From: Histomonas meleagridis
Lineage: Eukaryota > Parabasalia > Tritrichomonadida > Dientamoebidae
Direction: 5' to 3'
DNA: 64,000 nucleotides
NCBI GenBank assembly: GCA_020186115.1
Contig: WSYJ01000086.1
Location: 496,001-560,000 of the forward strand
A model generated the notes under the pieces. That model did no database searches and was not told where the DNA came from. It worked only from the letters and a program-made list of their open reading frames with translations. Each line of letters starts with the position of its first letter. Positions within the stretch are counted from its first letter, which is position 1. The position numbers and the translations under genes are program-made. Below are positions 60,388 to 64,000 of this stretch, in pieces.

Positions 60388-61797
60388 TTTTGCATTAACA
60401 TCAATTCCTTTGTCTAAAAGTAATTTTACTATTTCTACATTTCCTGATCTAACTGAATACGATAAAATTGCATTTTGATTTTGTATATTTTCAATATATT
60501 TCATCAAAAAAGTATTGCCATTTAATGCGACATCTTCAGTAATATCATCAATTTTCAGACCTTCCTTTTCTAAATATGATAAAGTTTTATAGTTATTAAA
60601 TTCCAAACATTTTTTCCCGAGATAAATAAGTGTATTGTTTTCTGTTTTACTAGTTTCAACAAGTGTCTTCTCAGAAGGAGAAGGTGTTGACTTAATTTGC
60701 GAATTTTGCTTAATAATTTTATTAATAGCATTTGATTTCTTTTCAATATTACATCCCCAAGCTTTTCCAAAAAGTGTATTTTTATTTTCCCAATTAGCAT
60801 TATTTGTTGGAACTTGTTGATTATTTTCAATTTTAAATCCCCAAGCTGTTCCACAAGATATTAGTTTATTTCCACAAGGAGATTTATTTGTTGGAACTTG
60901 TTGAATATTTTCATTTAGTTTCTCTAATTTATTTTCATAAAGATATTTAAAAATATCACTTCGATGAAACATAATTGCTGCTTCATATGATTCTTTAAAT
61001 GATGAATGATTTTGTTCACATAAATGAATGATTTCTTCATTTCCACCTGCAACTGCATATTTACCTGTGTTTATTACATTTGCACCATTCATAAGTAAAT
61101 ACTTAAAACATTTAACTGATCCAAAAAATGCTGAATAATCAATTAATGTAACTTTCCAATTGTTAATAAATGAACATCTTTCATAAAGTGATGGCTCAAT
61201 TCTTTGATTAAATTCAAAATTTGTTTGTGATGATATTTCTTGAAGTTTTTCTATTTCATCATTTCGAATTATTTTCGCAATTTCATTTGGATTATGTTCT
61301 TCTTTAATTAATTGTTTATGAAGTTCCCAATCATTCTTTGATAGTTCTTTAATATTTGATATGAATTTATCATAGAATCTTGGTATAGACGATCTTTGAT
61401 TTTGAATTTCATTTATTGTTTTGTATTGAGAAAAATATAAAGTATTCAGTTTTTTGACAAGGCATGGAGGGACCATTTCTTGTTCAATCATTTCTTCAAG
61501 GAGACAATATGATTCTTGCGACTCTAATCTAATTACATAATGACAAAAGATATTAAATAGGTCAAATACATTTTTTTCTTTTTCTTCTTTTGATTGTAAT
61601 TCTATTAAATATTTCAAAATTGTCTTTTTGTCGATTGTTTGAACAACAAAAGCTGAATATAATAACTTGGAAACAAAATAATTAAATGTATATGGTAAGC
61701 TATCATCAAATAAATTTATTGTTGATTGAACTGCTGTTTCAATATTTTCTATTTTAAGAATGAAAATTATGGATTCTAATGCTTCAAAGAGTTCCAT
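60346..61797 (-). CDS. DUF3447/ankyrin-repeat protein, N-terminal coding block
   Basis: A 483-residue block with the same plan as the gene at 5005-6213: a helical N-terminus, ELHKQLIKEEHNPNEIAKII, DUF3447 core (FNQRIEPSLYERCSFI, LIDYSAFFGSVKCFKYLL, YAVAGGNEEIIHLCEQNHSS), then a Lys/Asn linker. The linker contains two imperfect copies of a 26-residue unit (QQVPTN...GTAWGFKIE and QQVPTN...GKAWGCNIE, about residues 300-355), absent from its paralogue. Ankyrin repeats follow and the block ends with SGNVEIVKLLLDKGIDVNAK before entering the first spacer and a stop. Start ATG 61797 has an initiator 10 nt upstream. Fourteen more modules and a C-terminal tail lie to the left. Confidence 0.85.
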   Translation of the reverse strand: MELFEALESIIFILKIENIETAVQSTINLFDDSLPYTFNYFVSKLLYSAFVVQTIDKKTILKYLIELQSKEEKEKNVFDLFNIFCHYVIRLESQESYCLLEEMIEQEMVPPCLVKKLNTLYFSQYKTINEIQNQRSSIPRFYDKFISNIKELSKNDWELHKQLIKEEHNPNEIAKIIRNDEIEKLQEISSQTNFEFNQRIEPSLYERCSFINNWKVTLIDYSAFFGSVKCFKYLLMNGANVINTGKYAVAGGNEEIIHLCEQNHSSFKESYEAAIMFHRSDIFKYLYENKLEKLNENIQQVPTNKSPCGNKLISCGTAWGFKIENNQQVPTNNANWENKNTLFGKAWGCNIEKKSNAINKIIKQNSQIKSTPSPSEKTLVETSKTENNTLIYLGKKCLEFNNYKTLSYLEKEGLKIDDITEDVALNGNTFLMKYIENIQNQNAILSYSVRSGNVEIVKLLLDKGIDVNAKYIHLNNLEYVLII

Positions 61798-61803
61798 CTT
61801 TAA

Positions 61804-61809
61804 AAGTGA
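61804..61809 (-). promoter_or_regulatory. Initiator-like element TCACTT
   Basis: On the minus strand TCACTT gives +1 A at 61807, exactly 10 nt before the ATG of the ankyrin gene. The sequence around it (ATTCACTTTTAAAGATG) is close to that at the UBA gene (ATTCACTCTTTAAGATG). An AACGGTC Myb-like core lies further upstream at 61841. Confidence 0.55.
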
Positions 61810-61849
61810 ATAATAAACTTCTGAGAATTCGCCAACTTTAAACGGTCTT

Positions 61850-63302
61850 TAATACTTTTTCATAATATTGTCAACATTGACTTTCGATTTTTACGATTCG
61901 TATATATCGTTTCATCAATGATTTTTAAAACTGAAAAAAGATATTAGGTATAAATCTAATCGTGGGCGTGATTTGTTATTCATTCCAAATAGTTATATTA
62001 GATCTTGATTTTTACGAAATTGTTTTATTTATATTTAATAGGGTAATGATATTGATGAAGAATAAATTGAAATGATATATTTTATATTTGGATAACATCA
62101 ATATTCAATTTTATAATTATGAAACTCTTCAAACCAATAATTTAGTCAAAAAATTCATTTAAATAAAATAAATATGTTAACAAAAAACAATTTACTTATT
62201 CACTACCTTTATTTTATAAGATCTAAAAGGGAATATAAGTTAACCTAAATGTTCAATCTTTAAAATTTATTTTACCACAAATCTCATAAACATTATATAA
62301 GAAGGTAATGATATTTAAAACAAACAGTTTTTATTCTCTAAACGGTCGTTTGACACTGAATAGAATAAAATTATCTCGTCGTTCTCATCATTTTAATCCT
62401 TAAAAATATAGGACAAAAACTAACTTAGTTTTTATCATGGCATTTCTATAAATATGATCTAAAAAAATGATACCTTTAGCATATCAGGTAATTTTTTTCT
62501 GATTTCTGAGACAGGGTGGACTTTTTCACTGAAATTATACGTTAAAGGATCACTTCAACTTTACTTCTAATTTAATATAAAACACAAAAATTTTTGTCCC
62601 ACATCGTATTCAATTTGTCAGTTATATACTTGATATAAAATGTAAATATCTTTATCAATATAGAATATATATGCCATACATTCATAATATATATTTTAAT
62701 ATTTAATTATTTATTTATTATAGGTTATAAAAAATTGTGCTTCATTGAACTAACTATAATTTAAAATCATAAATTTTTCATCATTTTATTCGTTAATGCT
62801 TCTCAATTATAAGTAGCATATTTGGATGGTGTTTACTCATTGATCTCAGCATCATTATCACAAAAGTTTGTTAAATCTGATTGATAAATACAGGCGGCTC
62901 TAAGTAAATTGACCTGTTTTTTATGACCTTCCAACCTAACGTTAATTCACAATTACTTTGGGTCCAGACTGGGACTCTTATATATATAAATGAAGCTTAA
63001 CCAAATGTCTACAATTTTGAATAGTTTATTTAATTTCGAAATTGTTATACAACTGAATGGTACCGATCATTTTTAATACAAAAAAATGAAAATATTAACA
63101 CAAACACCCATCCAGAATTGGTTATATATATATATAATAAAATACATCATATGTTATATTTAAAATTCATAAAAAAATTAGAATATGTCAAGTTCTTTTA
63201 AAACTAAAAATAGCCCAATCAGTACTGATATTTCCAAGAATATCAATAACATTATGTCACTCAAAAACATCATATTAAAAAATAAAAACCATAAACATAG
63301 GT
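61850..63302. other. 1.4-kb AT-rich intergenic region
   Basis: No supported gene. Holds one exact AACGGTCGTT decamer (62341) and ATATATATATA tracts near 63124. A 60-codon frame at 63185-63367 overlaps the next gene on the other strand and is not credited. Confidence 0.35.
62341..62350 (+). promoter_or_regulatory. Myb-type decamer AACGGTCGTT
   Basis: Exact decamer in CTCTAAACGGTCGTTTGACAC context, about 540 bp upstream of the ankyrin gene start. Function inferred from recurrence only. Confidence 0.35.
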
Positions 63303-64000
63303 TTAGTGTGTTTTTTCATGTTTTTTCCGGCTTAAAATTTTCGCAACAAATCGAAATACAAAAATGATTTGGTACAAAAGTGGTATCACATGGAACTGCA
63401 CAGAAATTCCAAACCATGGCGATATTGCCTTATCAAACAAATATTTCATAGCCAAAAGATGTGTGGAAACATTTGCAACCAATACACCAAATGCAATATC
63501 GAAAATCATTCCAAAACTAACCTGATACTCAAGCATAGCAAACAAACATTCGAATGTAGTAACGCTCAAAAACATCACAATAAGACCCATATGTTGTGAA
63601 ACAATATCATATGAAAATGATTTTCCTAAATGAACTCCATAAATTGAAATGAACCCGTTTTGACCTTCAATTTGTGTAAAAGAAATTGGTGTGGCAAATA
63701 CTGATAATATCAGCCAGATGATTAACAAAATAGAAACCAAAGATTTCCTTAATAACGTTCCGATATAAACGGGCGCAAGTAAAATTCTCAAAATTGTATG
63801 CCTTTGAAAAGTGTTCTCAAATTTGTTTGAAATTTTCTGTGGAATAAACATTGATGCGATAACAAGAATTTGATATATAATGGAAAACCAAAAGAAAAAC
63901 ACAACTGAATGAACATTATAATCAATGGTTCTTTCATGTACAACTGGACCACCAGTGACGCCAATTGAAAAATTACATGTTTCATTCAAATCTCCAGAAA
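63303..64000 (-). CDS. Polytopic membrane protein, C-terminal part (5' end outside window)
   Basis: The minus-strand frame is open from the right edge of the window (SGDLNETCNFSIG) to a stop at 63303, giving about 231 residues. An N-glycosylation-type start (NETCNFS) is followed by about six hydrophobic helices (SVVFFFWFSIIYQILVIASM, ILLIIWLILSVFATPISF, MGLIVMFLSVTTFECLFAML, IFDIAFGVLVANVSTHLLAM, IPLLYQIIFVFRFVAKIL) and a short basic tail (SRKKHEKTH). No charged catalytic motif is visible. It may belong to the GOST/TMEM145-type or another multi-pass family; unidentified. The N-terminal ectodomain lies beyond the window. Confidence 0.6.
   Translation of the reverse strand, partial: SGDLNETCNFSIGVTGGPVVHERTIDYNVHSVVFFFWFSIIYQILVIASMFIPQKISNKFENTFQRHTILRILLAPVYIGTLLRKSLVSILLIIWLILSVFATPISFTQIEGQNGFISIYGVHLGKSFSYDIVSQHMGLIVMFLSVTTFECLFAMLEYQVSFGMIFDIAFGVLVANVSTHLLAMKYLFDKAISPWFGISVQFHVIPLLYQIIFVFRFVAKILSRKKHEKTH

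Noticed and set aside
63185-63367. 60-codon plus-strand frame
   Set aside because: Overlaps the 3' end of the membrane-protein gene on the other strand and lacks any motif.

Overview
The window looks like a nuclear contig from an AT-rich protist, most likely a parabasalid close to Tritrichomonas or Trichomonas. The evidence is compact single-ORF genes on both strands with very AT-rich gaps, a BspA-type leucine-rich-repeat surface protein, DUF3447/ankyrin proteins, short initiator-like TCACT(T/C) elements exactly 10 nt before three start codons, and a eukaryotic tRNA-Ser. The species call is an inference. Many open frames begin at non-ATG codons, so starts were reset to the first plausible ATG.

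Layout. 0-9 kb: flavodoxin-fold oxidoreductase, Myb/Rap1-like protein, polytopic membrane protein, DUF3447/ankyrin gene with an interrupted ankyrin tail, BspA-like surface protein. 10-20 kb: TBC-domain RabGAP, a large unknown protein, ribosomal protein uS3, a coiled-coil protein, a surface protein with endocytic tail motifs. 20-30 kb: C2-domain protein, VPS9 protein, UBA protein, cytosolic carboxypeptidase, two unknowns, a CaMKK-like kinase, a COMM-domain protein. 30-32 kb: a decayed surface-protein gene. 32-39 kb: SAM/C2HC zinc-finger protein, diacylglycerol-kinase-like enzyme, a second VPS9-like protein, SRP14, a Man1-C-terminal-like membrane protein, tRNA-Ser(AGA). 39-50 kb: three nearly identical copies of a BFR1-like coiled-coil gene (+, -, +), all broken by small insertions, mixed with a frameshifted surface gene and a DUF3447 pseudogene. 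50-57 kb: a catalytically dead RNase III-like protein, an SR-type RRM protein, a PP2A B56-like subunit, a frameshifted Rab5-like GTPase, signal-peptidase subunit SPC3. 57-62 kb: a second DUF3447/ankyrin gene whose ankyrin modules are separated by 20-bp-unit spacers. 63-64 kb: the end of another polytopic membrane protein.

How genes relate. Several fit one endosomal/secretory theme: a Rab5-like GTPase, two VPS9 (Rab5-GEF) proteins, a TBC RabGAP and a surface protein with NPxY and DPF tail motifs. SRP14 and SPC3 belong to ER protein targeting. No operon structure is expected or seen; neighbours are often divergent with short shared promoters.

The most unusual features are the two ankyrin genes, where every C-terminal ankyrin repeat is cut at the same codon position by stop-containing spacers (constant 83 nt in one, multiples of 20 nt in the other), the dead RNase III-like protein, the triplicated BFR1-like gene, and a pair of overlapping perfect palindromes at 46.65 kb. 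At least nine reading-frame breaks are single-base changes in homopolymer runs, so assembly error must be considered before calling those genes pseudogenes.
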